Notes: generated from the sequence alone by a model not told the origin. Shown: positions 12,390-23,139, counted from the first letter of the stretch. The stretch: 64,000 nt of DNA from Dermanyssus gallinae (GCA_003439945.1 QVRM01001440.1:186001-250000), one strand, 5' to 3'. Numbers and translations are program-made.

Positions 12390-12620
12390 CCGTGAAAGAA
12401 GTATTCGTCCACGGTGACACTTACAAAGAGGCTTTTTTTTCGAACATCGGAGCGGGATGTGCCGTCCAGATTAAAGTGGATTATGGCAGCAAAGTTGACA
12501 GTTGTAATTCTATCCCTCAGAGTGCCATTTGACAGATCTGGCTCAAAAATAAACTGCGGCTTGTTTATATACTCTAAGTAACCGTTGTCAAAACCATTGT
12601 CCTCCTTTATGTGTACGATC
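12390..12620 (-). CDS. CD36-family receptor paralog 1, exon E2
   Basis: 231 bp: G + 76 codons + GG. Acceptor tttgtacag/G, donor CACGG/gtaagt. The first base completes Arg with the AG ending E1 (GPYVF-R-IVHIKED). It encodes KPQFIFEPDLSNGTLRDRIT and VNFAAI, matching the family block FxFxPxLSxGxxxDxVTxxN, then SLFVSVTVDEYFFHG, the TVxE motif that continues into E3. Sequon NGT. No cysteine. The matching exon of paralog 2 lies beyond the right edge. Confidence 0.93.
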
Positions 12621-14150
12621 CTGTACAAAGTCAACGCAAATGAGAATGCATTATACACTGCGCGACAAAAATGCATGCAACGACAGCAATTCATGTACGA
12701 AAATAATGACTGCATGTTAAACTGAGTCTTCTGAGAAGTCGGAACGTCAGAAATAGTTACAATTATAAAACATACTTTGAGACATCTGAAAAGGGAAACT
12801 ATTAGAAGATGCCTAAATAAAGAGCTTTATTTCCAGTAGCTTTAAACACGCTTCCAAGTAATTCGATATATATTGGAGCAGTTTAACTAGTTGTGTTTAT
12901 GCCGATGACTAAGAAAGTGTGTGATGGTTTTTCCTTCCTGTACGATAGCGTTCAGAAGTGCTAGTATATTTGATAAAAACCCGCAATATGCCAGCTGTAT
13001 AAGCGTTCGCGAAATCCATGAACATGGCGAAAAGATAAGTTTTTTGTTTCGGAATGTTCGTTGTACATAATCTATATGTGCTTGCCAATTGACATATTTG
13101 AATGGTTTGTAGTTGCTTAGGCAGCTTCAGTAGTGACTATTACAACAATATTGGGAGCAAAAGGCTAGAATTGCCGACAAATGTTTGTAAATTGCATTAG
13201 GACGGAGCCAACAAATGCCATAGCTCTACCTTGTTCCTTCAAGGCAAATGCCATGAATATTTGTCTTTTCTTTTCCGCGGATAGTTGGAATGCTGTTATC
13301 TCCTTGTTAAACAAGGCAGTGAAGCGCACTGGAAGGAAAATTGCTTTATAGATCTAAATGAGGCTTACTAGTGCGTCGATACACCAAAACCGCCAGCATT
13401 GCTGCTTGAACGAAGCAACAGAATAGTGTGCAGAGAGCTGTCTGAATTTTCACATAGCCACAACAAAGATTCTTTGCTTCAGTCGCGGCGGGCACACGCC
13501 TCTGCTGTTCGCCGTCCCAGATTAAACGATTCTAGCGTTGAAATCGTCAGTCACCTCTCGCACCCTGTGACCATTATTCTTACTGGAACAGGCTGAAGCC
13601 ATAGTAATTGCAAAGCTCCCCAGAGGAACCCTTAAGAAGTCCGTAGACTACATATGCGGCACGACTTCTGAGAGCTGAAGGCAGCTATGATAGCAGAGGC
13701 ACTGAAGGACACGGAATGCCTTGGAAAGGCTCAATTTCCGCCTGCTGTACTAGCAGATCACGTGAATTTGAATGACACGGGCTCACAGATATTGGGGCAA
13801 AGCACGTCGGACGGTGAAAGGAAACGTGAGTGACCCTGGCCAAGTGGCACTCGCTACTTCCAATGACCCATGCAACTGTTCCATAAAGATCTGGCGCCAT
13901 CAGAGATTGAAGCTAAATTAAAGAAGGATGTGTGATTAGTGTACATCAGTCTCCGCGGGGTAACATCTATTTGCTAAGTTCGAGACCCGCACTGCTCGAT
14001 ATTGAAAGTAGGACGTTTCTCATTCCTCACTATGCAGAAATAGTAGCTGCATTTAAACCTTTTTTTTACAAAAAAGTGTGGCCTTAGCACGCTTGGCTTC
14101 AATAGGCATTTCGAATGAACTGCGAGCTTAAGCAGATGCAGCAATTATGC
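12621..14150. other. Proximal part of intron E1-E2
   Basis: No exon or recognisable element. Open frames at 13399-13596 (+) and 13685-13900 (-) show no family features. The intron runs on to 28273 (15.65 kb) and is filled with the retroelements listed below. Confidence 0.5.
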
Positions 14151-14159
14151 TACTAAGAG

Positions 14160-15151
14160 ATTGTCGAAACGTCGTTCTCAAAGCAGCACATAAAATTAAG
14201 TGACCTCAAAGGCTTAGAGCGAGTCAGTGAAAGAGTGTTTAAGAGCTACAAAGCATTTAGAGAAAACCGGGATTTAAACTTTGCGATGCACAACTTTATA
14301 TCCTTCTCTCTGTAAGGTCCAAAGCACCGGGGCTTTTTCCGGCCGTTTGTTGAATGTACCGGTTTCCCACCAATCTCCTCGGGCAGGCAGAAACCATGAA
14401 ATCATGTTGTGGCGTGCAGCAGGGGGATCCTTGCGGTGCCAGCACTTTTCTGCATCGGCATCTCCAATCTTCAGATTAGACTAGAGTCGGAGATGCGACC
14501 ATGGTATCTCGAGGATGCCACCTTTGTCGGCGACAGCTTGACATTCATTGAGGACATAAAAAAGCTCAGAGCATTCGACCTTTTTGACGTCCTCAGCGAC
14601 CTAATATATCATTTCGATGAGATACTCCGGGAGACCTTAAAATCCCTGCTACACGTTGATTTAAAAGATCTGTCTTGGACTCAATCTGCGCTTCCTGTTA
14701 GTGCTGGGGCCTTAGATATATGCAAATCGGTCGATATTGACCTATTCTGCTACCTGGGCTCGTTGTCCAAATTTAAGAAGCTTGCCATCGCCCCTTTGAC
14801 TGAGAGTTGGATCGCTGATTCAACGCAGGCAGCACTCGCTAACTTTTGCGACCCGTGGGATTCTGTGCCGGAGTACATAACACAAGAATCTCTGGATCGA
14901 ATCGTGGTATCTCGACTCTAACGCGACCTAGAAAATCAGGTTCTCAACAGCTCAGGGAGGGCCCGTTTAGAAGCGTGCTTTGAACAAATAAGTGGCAAGT
15001 GGCTTCAAGCCCTTCCTTTGCCGAAGCTGGGAACGAATTTGTACAACAACACACTGCGCATCGTTTCCGGCTTGCGGCTGGGGGAGGTAGTTTGCGCACC
15101 CCGTCTATGTAACCTATGCAGAGCACCAGTAAGCTCCACGGGTGAACACGC
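14160..15151 (+). mobile_element. LINE C-terminal fragment, left half
   Basis: The plus-strand frame at 14409-14921 includes LSWTQSALPVSAGALDI, a decayed form of the W.QA.LPVS.GGLGIR block of non-LTR ORF2 C-termini. 14,950-15,150 continues, after a frame change, with GKWLQALPLPKLGTNLYNNT and LRIVSGLRLGEVVC, the conserved WLxALP ... LRxxxxLRLG ... C..C region. Reading is cut at 15151 by the LTR element and resumes at 18095. About 14160-14320 holds a scrap (ENRDLNFAMHNF) of the other LINE family seen at 5.4 kb. Confidence 0.6.
15147..15151. repeat. Target-site duplication (left), CACGC
   Basis: CACGC directly precedes the left LTR and recurs at 18090-18094 directly after the right LTR. The LINE frame reads on through it (HA at both sides), which shows that this was the insertion site. 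Confidence 0.9.
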
Positions 15152-15466
15152 TGTTGCATATTGGAAGGCCGCGGGTAGAAGTTTGTATTTGCGCGCCATG
15201 ATGATGATGATCTCTGCATGTTAGCACGACGCCCGCCCCCGCGTTGTTCGCGTGTAGTCACGGTGCCGGCTGTCAGCCTTATAAAAAGGGATGCGCGTCA
15301 TTTGATCAATCCTTGTTAACCTGAGCGTTCGGCGTAACGTGCACTCTGCAGTCCCTCAGCCCGACGGCGATCGGGACGTCCGATGGCGTGGCAGCAACAG
15401 CGGCGTGAGCGTGGCAGTGATACTGCCCTAGAGTGGTGAGTGATTGTGGCTAACAGGCGCAGGTAA

Positions 15467-15509
<43 letters not shown>

Positions 15510-15759
15510 GCTGAGTGATTGTTAGATTTAGCGCAGCTGTATTGTTGAGTTTGTACTGTGTGTGACTTCTGGCGGCGAAACAGCTTAGCGCTAACCGCCG
15601 GGACATTGAGTAGAGTGTAAGTTGGCTAGGCAGTAATACGAAGAGAGGAGGCGCTGCCGTATTGCTCTCATTCGTATCGTGAATTATAATAAATATAAAT
15701 CAGCGTCAGTGAACTCGCGCATTTTCGACTGTCTTCATTCTACGGTTCCGTTGGCAACA
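15152..15759 (+). repeat. Left LTR
   Basis: 608 bp, TGTTGC ... GCAACA. Contains a TATA box (TATAAAAAGG, 15280-15289), a TA microsatellite (15474-15506) and an AATAAA signal (15688-15693) in the order expected of U3-R-U5. A possible primer-binding site should start at 15760, but I cannot assign the tRNA. Confidence 0.9.
15280..15289 (+). promoter_or_regulatory. LTR TATA box
   Basis: TATAAAAAGG, conserved at 17630-17639 in the right LTR and, as TATAAAAGG on the minus strand, at 62868-62876 in the solo LTR. Confidence 0.7.
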
Positions 15760-15797
15760 AATTGGCACGACGTGTAACAAAAGGCCCGGACGTATAA

Positions 15798-16272
15798 GTG
15801 ACCATAGCGGCAGCCAGGATGGCTGAGACAGTCGAGCGTGTGATTGCGTTTCTGCGCGCAGTGCGTGTGCTGGTGTCCAACCTGGACACCACCGTCAAGT
15901 CGCATTGGCCTGATGGCCAAGAGCCTCCGCAGTTTACGCAGCAGAATCAAATACGCGTAATTGGCTGGCTGATAACAGCGGAGGACTACAAACGGAGGTT
16001 AGATGAGAGAGACGAGCGTTTTTTCGCCGTAGCCTGACAAGCTTAGTGATGAGGAAATAGATCTAGAAGTAGGTAGATCCAATGATTACACGGAGACGTT
16101 GTCCCGTATCCAGGGTGGTCTAATTAGCTACAAACGACGTAGCACTCTAGCCGCCGCCATGCCGTCGGGCGGCCTGGACGTGTCTGCACGATGGGCAGAA
16201 GCAAGAGCACCGTTATCAAAGAGGCTGTCGGAGCGCGTTGGCCCCGGTAGTCAAGACTCAAGGTCAACGCTA
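15798..16272 (+). pseudogene. Gag-like scrap of the LTR element
   Basis: The ATG at 15828 opens MAETVERVIAFLRAVRVLV ... RRLDERDERFF. A stop and frame change near 16035 lead into DKLSDEEIDLEVGRSNDYTE and RIQGGLISYKRR. Placement just after the left LTR and the charged, alpha-helical composition fit the N-terminal part of a BEL/Pao gag. No zinc knuckle seen. It ends where the left arm of the inverted repeat begins. Confidence 0.4.
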
Positions 16273-16542
16273 GCTTGAACACCCCGCTGGGTCTATTAGC
16301 GGGGGTTCGTACGTTGCAACAAACACCCGAATCTTAGGAAGCTCTTTGTAGCCCTGCCCCGGCTGGAAGGCGGGGTACTGCGTCGACGGCTTCTTCACGA
16401 ACTCTACGTCCTCGGTTACGAGATGCACTGCTGACCTTGCTGCAACCACTTTCTTTTCTCTCGTGGATAAAGACTCGGATGGCTTCACTGAATGGATGGA
16501 AGAACTCTCGGCCACCGTTGAACTTCTTAGCTTGACAACGGG
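16272..16542 (-). repeat. Inverted repeat, left arm
   Basis: 271 bp that is the near-exact reverse complement of 16609-16881. Read on the minus strand it gives MAESSSIHSVKPSESL ... VHLVTEDVEFVKKPSTQYP, the same protein as the right arm on the plus strand with a few substitutions. The spacer is 66 bp. Confidence 0.95.
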
Positions 16543-16608
16543 CTAGTCCCGAGAATAAATCGGCAAGTCGCGTTTTAAGAAATCAACGCAGCGGGCGGGG
16601 CGGCGCTC

Positions 16609-16881
16609 CCCGTTGTCAAGCTAAGAAGTTCAACGGTGGCCGAGAGTTCTTCCATCCATTCAGTGAAGCCATCCGAGTCTTCATCCACGAGAGAAACGAA
16701 AGTGGTTGCAGCAAGGTCAGCAGTGCATCTCGTAACCGAGGACGTAGAGTTCGTGAAGAAGCCGTCGACGCAGTACCCCGCCTTCCAGCCGGGGCAGGGC
16801 TACAAAGAGCTTCCTAAGATTCGGGTGTTTGTTGCAACGTACGAACCCCCGCTAATAGACCCAGCGGGGGGTGTTCAAGCT
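16609..16881 (+). repeat. Inverted repeat, right arm
   Basis: Arm in the sense of the LTR element. Its frame (16636-16893) reads MAESSSIHSVKPSESS ... KIRVFVATYEPPLIDPAG. It carries differences SL/SS and EK/ET relative to the left arm. No recognised domain. Since the arm in this orientation is in line with the flanking gag and integrase scraps, the left arm is probably the inverted extra copy. Confidence 0.95.
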
Positions 16882-17237
16882 TGCGCAAACTGACCCGATT
16901 CGTCGCCACCGTCGCCCGAGCTGGAAGGTGGTTCCATCGGCAGGATGCGAGTTGTCAACTCACGGCGGAAGAGCTCGCGTGGACGAAGCAGCACCCGCTG
17001 CGTGAGGCCCGGCAGCCATGCTTGGGGGAGGACGTCGCGAGCACCTCTCGTGTCGAGCCGCCCGAAGACGAGGGCCTGGCAGAAATTAATACCGGTCTGA
17101 AGCAGTTAAAGACAGAAGTGGCCATGAACGTGTCGCGAGGAGGTGAAACGAAGATTTGGGTCGCGATAGTCACATGCGCCGTGATCGGAGCAGCTCATTT
17201 TGAAGGCGGTGGCGCCCCAAGCATCTGCTGGTCCTGA
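16881..17237 (+). pseudogene. BEL/Pao integrase scrap
   Basis: Reads LRKLTRFVATVARAGRWFH, then LTAEELAWTKQHPLREARQ, then TKIWVAIVTCAVIGAAHFEG. BEL/Pao integrases have L.RVTAWVLRFV, LT..El..A...wi...Q and K..v.LFTCAVTRAIHLE in this order, with several hundred residues between the last two that are missing here. A deletion has joined the N-terminal zinc region to the catalytic-core start. The catalytic acidic residues cannot be verified. Confidence 0.5.
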
Positions 17238-17480
17238 CGATGGTTCTGCGATGGCGGGGACACCCCAGTGTCCAGCCGTTCGCCGCGGGCGCCGTCGTAG
17301 TGCTGTTAGAAGGAGTGCCGCGGGCATTTTGGCAACTAATCGTGTGGAGAAGCCGCCGGCGACCAAGGACGGCGTAAAGCGTGCCTGCCGAGTGCACCTC
17401 GGTGAGGCAGGGTGCCACATAATAAATGTTAAACACAGCCAATGTAACATCGGTATTTTTGAGGGGCTACCGCAGCCCTC

Positions 17481-17495
17481 AAAAAGGGGGAGGAC
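17481..17495 (+). promoter_or_regulatory. Polypurine tract of the LTR element
   Basis: AAAAAGGGGGAGGAC directly in front of the right LTR, the expected plus-strand primer position. Confidence 0.75.
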
Positions 17496-18089
17496 TGTTG
17501 CATATTGGAAGGCCGCGGGTAGAAGTTTGTATTTGCGCGCCATAATGATGATGATGATGATCTCTGCATGTTAGCACGACGCCCGCCCCCGCGCTATTCA
17601 CGTGTAGTCACGGTGCCGGCCGTCAGCTGTATAAAAAGGGATGCGCGCCATTTTATCAATCCTTGTTAGCCTGAGCGTTCGTGCACTCTGCAATCCCTCA
17701 GCCCGGCGGCGACCGGGATGTCCGACGGCGTGGCAGCGACAGCGGCGTGAGCGTGGCAGTGATACTGCCCTAGGGTGGTGAGTGATTGTGGCTAACAGGC
17801 GTAGGAAGATTTATATATAAATATATATATATATATTTAGCTGAGTGATTGTTAGAATTAGTGCAGCGGTATTGTTGAGTTTGTACTGTGTGTGAGTTCT
17901 GGCGGCGAAACAGCTTAGCGCTAACCGCCGGGACATTGAGTAGAGTGTAAGTAGGCTAGGCAAAAATACGAAGAGAGGCGGCGCTGCCGTATTGCTCTCA
18001 TTTGTATCCTGAATTATAATAAATATAAATCAGCGTCAGTGAACCCGCGCATTTTCGACTGTCTTCATTCTACGGTTCCGTTGGCAACA
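17496..18089 (+). repeat. Right LTR
   Basis: 594 bp, same ends as the left LTR, TATA at 17630-17639 and AATAAA at 18018-18023. It differs from the left LTR by scattered substitutions and by the length of the TA tract (17812-17837), so the insertion is not very recent. Confidence 0.9.
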
Positions 18090-18453
18090 CACGCCTTATC
18101 GTGTCGCTATAGCGCTGAGCTCCACTCACGTCACTTCGCCATCAACGACGATATCTTTTGCACTCTTCACTTGGCCCACATTCCGGCAGTGAGAGAGCCT
18201 GTCGGCCTCAGTCAGAATAGCCAGCTGAGGCCGGACGGAAAAACTCTCACCCCCTGGACTCATGGTCGTCTTCTCGTTTGGGATGTTACAGTGTCGCGAT
18301 TTATAGGGAATATATAAGGAAGTGGGCTTTATATATAAGGAACTGGGACGGAAAGTTATCTCTGCAACTGAGGACCCTCGCGCTAGCGAATACCTGCTGC
18401 AGCGAATTTCGATCGAAGTTCAGCGCGGCAACGCTACGGCTGTGAAAGGGTGA
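18090..18453 (+). mobile_element. LINE C-terminal fragment, right half
   Basis: Starts with the second CACGC duplication and continues the interrupted LINE frame: HALSCRYSAELHSRHFAIND, then EPVGLSQNSQLRPDGKTLTP, then LLVWDVTV. This is the GLSCRxSAGRxxRHxxLND ... RPDGxTLxPW ... LVWDxT block typical of a widespread group of LINE C-termini. 18340-18453 ends with a short LLQRISIEVQRGNATAV block, also seen at 54,600 and 60,020. Confidence 0.7.
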
Positions 18454-18510
18454 AACGGTCTATATATATATATATAATATTTTAGTCTATTTCTATATAT
18501 ATATATACAT

Positions 18511-18548
<38 letters not shown>

Positions 18549-18574
18549 GATATATATATATATATACTATATAT

Positions 18575-18629
<55 letters not shown>

Positions 18630-18632
18630 TTT
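18454..18632. repeat. (TA)n-rich tract with poly-T end
   Basis: About 170 bp of interrupted TA repeats ending in a 12-base T run at the junction to the next LINE. Confidence 0.9.
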
Positions 18633-18847
18633 TATTGATCAATTTTCAACATTTATCGTACGTATTACATGGCTAATATTACCAGAAATGCATAGCTTGG
18701 AACGGTGATGGCACCGGTAATAATTTAACAGAAATAAGCATACAACATATAGAACTAGTTTACAATGCGTCAATTTTCCATGCTTCCATGGCATTTTTCA
18801 CAACTCTCTTTAAATATAAGCATAGCTGAATCTAAGGTATATTATTG

Positions 18848-19856
18848 ATGCTAAAAACGGGTGAACAACTAGTGGTGTGCAGTCAAGGCTGCTCAAAAGT
18901 GTTCCACGGGGGCTGTCTAGACCCCGTGCTCCCCGAAGATGCGCACTCGGCTCCGTGTGGAGCCTGTGACACCCAGGAACCAACTCACGGTACGTTGTGC
19001 GGCCGATTGAGCGAGCTACAGTGGAACTTTATGAAACTGTGGTTAGCACACATGGCACTACAGGTGCGGGTTGCCAAAATCGAGGCAATCCCGCAGGAAC
19101 AGTTTGCCGCACCCCTTACGCTTACAGGGGGTTTGAACTCCACACTAAGTGACAAAATTAGCGTAGAGAAAAGCGGCGGAACGCGGACAACGCGGAAAAA
19201 CAAGAAAGCCAGGCTAGCAGACAGCACAGAAGGAGGTGACGTCACCGAGCCAAAGACGAGAGAGCTGGCTGGAGAGACCAGCAAAAACAACCGCGCAGGC
19301 GCCAAGAGAAGCTTGGCGTCTGCAGAGTTGAGTAACGACAGTGGCAATTTGAACGGCGCTGTTGTGGAGATGGAACCACCGGGTGGTGGTACAGCGGCGT
19401 CACCAGCTGCGGCAACAACAACGCCGACAGCAGATCCAGCTGACCCACGTCCGGAGGAGAAGACAGACGACGATGGTTTTGTTGTGGTTCGTAAGCGACG
19501 AGACAACAAAACAAAACATCGAATGCAGCGCGGTAGTGCAACAGATGGCATAGACGGATTGGAAGTCTATGCTAGACCTGCGAAGATCTGCGCCTTGAGA
19601 GTGGCACGATTGGCGCAGAAGACAAGCCTGGCTTACTGGCAAGGGCATAACTGTGAAAGCAGTTTGGAAGCTACATACTCATGGTAGTGATGCTGTTTTC
19701 TGTGTGGTGGTGCGTGACGAAGATTACGCAAACTGTTGCAGAAATGAATTCTGGCCAAAGGGAAGCCTGTTCCGTCGCTGGGTTGGGGACGTCCCCTACG
19801 AGAGGATGGTTAAGGAGAGTTTTAGTGCGCCTGGCGGTCCAAGCCCCCGTAAGTGA
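18848..19856 (+). pseudogene. LINE 1 ORF1 with PHD-like finger
   Basis: ATG at 18848. Residues about 10-45 hold a cysteine/histidine cluster CSQGCSKVFHGGC ... PCGAC, spaced C-x3-C-x4-H-x2-C-x17-C-x2-C, like the distal half of a PHD finger. Known CR1-type ORF1 proteins can carry PHD-like fingers. A lysine- and serine-rich low-complexity middle follows (DGFVVVRKRRD near 210). A frameshift near 19650 moves reading to 19653-19856 (AVFCVVVRDEDYANCC ... GPSPRK, stop). Probable RNA-binding/chaperone role of an ORF1 protein, inferred from position. Confidence 0.65.
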
Positions 19857-19883
19857 CTGACCAGTTCTGGAACTGCAAGCGTA

Positions 19884-22697
19884 GTGGCAAACATACCTCT
19901 ACGAGTGCTTCTCTGGAATTGTGAGGGACTTAAGGGGGCAATGGATCTTGCACGTGATGACATGTTTAAGTTGGTTGACATTGCACTCCTCACGGAGACA
20001 TTTCAGCGGGACGAACTGCATATCAATGATATGCGGGGCTTTCACCAGCTGGCTGTCTTACCTGCGGGAGGTCGGGGAAGACCTGTGGGTGGGTTATCTA
20101 TCTACATACATAAATGCTTTCCACCGATGCAATGCGTCAGGAAAGATGAATACTGCGTGGTGCTCTCCTCTGGGAGGGTAAACGTCGCTGTATTCTATTT
20201 CCCACCCACATTCGATTCTGCGGAGGTTGCTGAGACGGTGAGCTTTGGACTTTCAGAGTTAAATCTGACCATGCCAACTATCGTCGGCGGTGATTTCAAT
20301 GCCAGAATCGATTGTGGGGCCAACGATGATAAAGGCGAGGTGCTGCTTTAGGTGATGGAAAATATTGGTCTAAAATGTGCCAACGCGTGTGAAGACTATA
20401 CATATTTAAGTCACAATGGAAGCAGCACCATCGACCTGTTGTTTCACAACCTTGTCAGCCGTGAAATTGAAAGCTTCAATGTTCTCGATGAAGCGGCCCG
20501 AAAACACCAACCAGTGTTGGCCGTTGTCGATGTTCCCGGTATTTGGCGAGACCGACATAATCCGCCGCGCTGGTCTGCAATGAGACGGATTAATCTATCT
20601 CTTTTGGACAGAGCGGTGGGCGGTCTTGAGGTTAGCCCTGACATCGATACAACCTGTGACCAGCTGGAGAGGACGATGAGAAGTGCAGTGAAGTGGAAAA
20701 GGTTATGGCAGAAGAGATCACGCCCGTGGTACTCTCGAGCCTGCTACCTAGCCCACGTTGAAGTGCTTGAACTCCTGCGCCAAGCAAGAGCCAAAGCAAC
20801 ATCATCACTGCAAGCCAGGCAGGACTATTTTGAGCGTAGAAAGGCCTATATAAGACTCTGCTATGATCATAAAAGGGAACACGCGAGGCGGGAGGAACGA
20901 CGGCTGCTTGAAAGAGCAGAACGAGAGCCCTCAGCTTACATCGTGCGACCTCGTAGGGCGGGGAATCCGCTTAGTGACGGACAGGTAAAGAGCCACCTAA
21001 CTAATCTCTTATTCAATCGTGACGTTGTGGCCGTATCTCCAATCGTACAGCATCCGCTTACATTGGAGCAGCACAACATGAATCTGCCTTTTGGGGTGGA
21101 GGAGGTGTGCCAGGTCCTACGGTCACTCCCGAAGAGAAAGAGCTCAGGGCCCGATCAGGTCTGCTATGAGCATTGGATCCAGTCACTCCCTCTCTTGGCA
21201 GAAACTCTTTGTGATTTCTTTAATGAAATTATAAAGAGGGGGCGGATGCCTAAAGTCTGGCATGTCGCCAGGCTTTCTCTTCTGTTCAAGGGTAGGCATG
21301 GTGATGACCATCAGGATCCAAATCTCTACCGTGGAGTGGCGTCAGAACGCACATTGAAGAAGATTTTCTGTAAGTTGGTGAATCGGCGGATTGAGCACGT
21401 GGCTGAAGAGGCACTTCCACCGGAGCAATTCGGTTTTAGGAGAGGCCGAGGCACCCGTGATGCAATCCACGTTCTCCAGTCAGAAATCGAGCGAGCTGTG
21501 GCACAACCCAGAGGTCATCTGTATGCAGTCTTTATTGACTGCGTCAAGGCCTTTGACAAAGCCCCTCGCTATCTGCTGGTTGAAGCATTCCAACGAGCAG
21601 GAGTGGGTGGCTCTCTCCTGAGTGTAATAGCAAGTTTCTTTGAGGAGGACACCTTGTTGGTAGACGGTGAGCAGGGTGTATTGGAGATTAAGCAAAATGT
21701 GGGAACTCCGCAAGGAGACCCGCTGAGCTGCGTCTCGTTTACACTTCTCCTTGCTGACCTCGTCGGTTACGTCCGACAGGAGTATCAAAAAGCCGTGGTG
21801 GTGATGTATGCAGATGATATCGTGGTCGCTCATCGCGACCTAGGTGCCATCAAGCGCATTACCTCTATGATAGAGGCGTTCCTTGTCTCGAAGGGACTTG
21901 AGATAAACACCAGGAAAACCAAAGCCATGAAATTCAGGCGTGGAGGTCGATTGGCTGCCAGAGACGTTATACGTTGCTGCGGCCAACCATTGGAGTTTGT
22001 TAACTCTTTCCACTATCTTGGCCTTCGGGTTCATTATACGGGAACGACGTTCACAGCGCATATAAACGAAACAGTACGGAAGGCACTTGTCTCTCTTTAC
22101 GGGGAAGTAGGCAATGTCCGAAGACTGTCCGTTTTCTCAGCAGTGAGGCTCTTCATGCTTAAGATTGTTCCGGGGCTGATGTATGGCCTTGACAGGGTGT
22201 GGAACCACCTCACACTGGCGAATTTTAACCAGCTTGAGAGGTGTTTCTCATTATATATGAAGCGAGTGCTTTGCTTGTCTATTTGAGCAAGGAGCCGCTT
22301 TGTGTATCTCATGTCAGGTTGTCCACCGGCTACTGAAACAATCCGACTAAGGCTGAAGATGCCGCGTACAGTACCATACGAATGTTTCATTTCTGAATGG
22401 GAAGCTAAAGTCGAACAGGCCAGACGGGAGGTCGGTGGTTTGGACGTTTTCAATGCCGTGCACCTTTGGTCTGGTCCTGCATGTGACAGTCGCCACGTAT
22501 ACACCAGGTACATAGTGCATGGTTATCACTACCTGGTATGTTCAAACGCAGCCTTTCACGAGGAGTACGAGTTGTGCACCTGCCGGTTCTGCCTGAAGAG
22601 GTGTCCCAAGTACCATGCAGTGGGATGCACAGCGCTGAACAAAACATCGTTACACTACTTCTCTCGCCGAAAGCGTGAAGAAGATAGAGTATTATGA
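19884..22697 (+). pseudogene. LINE 1 ORF2: APE endonuclease, reverse transcriptase, zinc finger
   Basis: One frame of about 937 codons broken by stops at 20349-20351 and 22284-22286. APE: VLLWNCEGLKG, LLTETF, GGDFNARID; the usual SDHxP is RKHQPV, so the histidine remains but its aspartate is lost. RT: SSGPDQVCYEHW, FGFRRGRGTRDAIH, motif A FIDCVKAFDKAPR, GTPQGDPLSC, motif C VMYADDIVVAH intact. C-terminus: LCTCRFCLKRCPKYHAVGC, a small Cys/His finger also seen in the fragments at 5.7 and 27.6 kb. The protein would nick chromosomal DNA and copy its RNA onto the nick. Confidence 0.9.
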
Positions 22698-22790
22698 AGA
22701 AACATCGTGAACTGTATATTATACTCAATCTGAGTGAAATAAATCTAATTGGAAAATTGATGCTTATTGATTATTATTATTCGTAGATCC

Positions 22791-23139
22791 TCACAATAAA
22801 TACGGGTTACACTGTTCAGACACGTCAAATACAGCAGCTGTTAACGAGCTGGTGTTCAATTATAAACATCTCGTTACCTGATATCGATTTTGCCACAGTT
22901 TTTACGAACCTGCGTTAATTTTGAAACATTTTCCCTTCAGACAGAGGTACTGATAGTCTCCGTGACAGGTTATTTTGCAGATTAGGTGGGTAAAATTTTC
23001 AATCATAGAGTTCTAGTTTCGCCTTTCTCTGTGCTGTTTGTATGCATTAAGTGTGTTGTGGTCGAACTGGTGGAATTTGCGGTGTTCCAAGTCTCCTATT
23101 AACGTGGGTTCGTTGCACAAATGCAACATTAACGTAAAT
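22791..23139. other. Spacer between LINEs
   Basis: About 350 bp of AT-rich sequence with no recognised content. Confidence 0.4.

Larger units (their letters stand above)
15152..18089 (+). mobile_element. Short BEL/Pao-like LTR retrotransposon, non-autonomous
   Basis: 2.9-kb element with two near-identical LTRs (608 and 594 bp) beginning TGTTGC and ending GCAACA, a 5-bp target duplication, a purine tract (AAAAAGGGGGAGGAC) abutting the right LTR, and only 1.74 kb inside. The interior keeps a gag-like scrap, a 271/273-bp inverted repeat and an integrase scrap whose wording (VTCAVIGAAHFE) is that of BEL/Pao integrases (TCAVTRAVHLE). Protease, RT and RNase H are missing. 5-bp duplications fit BEL/Pao. 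Other family members in the window are the solo LTR at 62563-63077 and the LTR piece at 59126-59303. Confidence 0.85.
18640..22790 (+). mobile_element. LINE 1: PHD-like ORF1, APE-RT-zinc-finger ORF2
   Basis: Nearly complete non-LTR retrotransposon of about 4.1 kb in intron 1 of paralog 1, antisense to the gene. Order: ORF1 with a partial PHD-like finger, 28-bp gap, ORF2 with APE endonuclease, RT and C-terminal finger, then an A/T-rich tail (aataaat ... ttattattattattc). One frameshift in ORF1 and two stops in ORF2 inactivate it. Sister of the element at 23.8-27.8 kb. A (TAA)n-like tail occurs in I-group LINEs, but I saw no RNase H domain, so the clade stays open. Confidence 0.8.

Noticed and set aside
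13399..13900. Two short frames of opposite strand in intron 1
   Set aside because: No domain, no splice signals and no conservation to test.
18985..19551. 188-codon minus-strand frame
   Set aside because: Antisense shadow of LINE 1 ORF1; low-complexity Ser/Val content follows from the sense codons.
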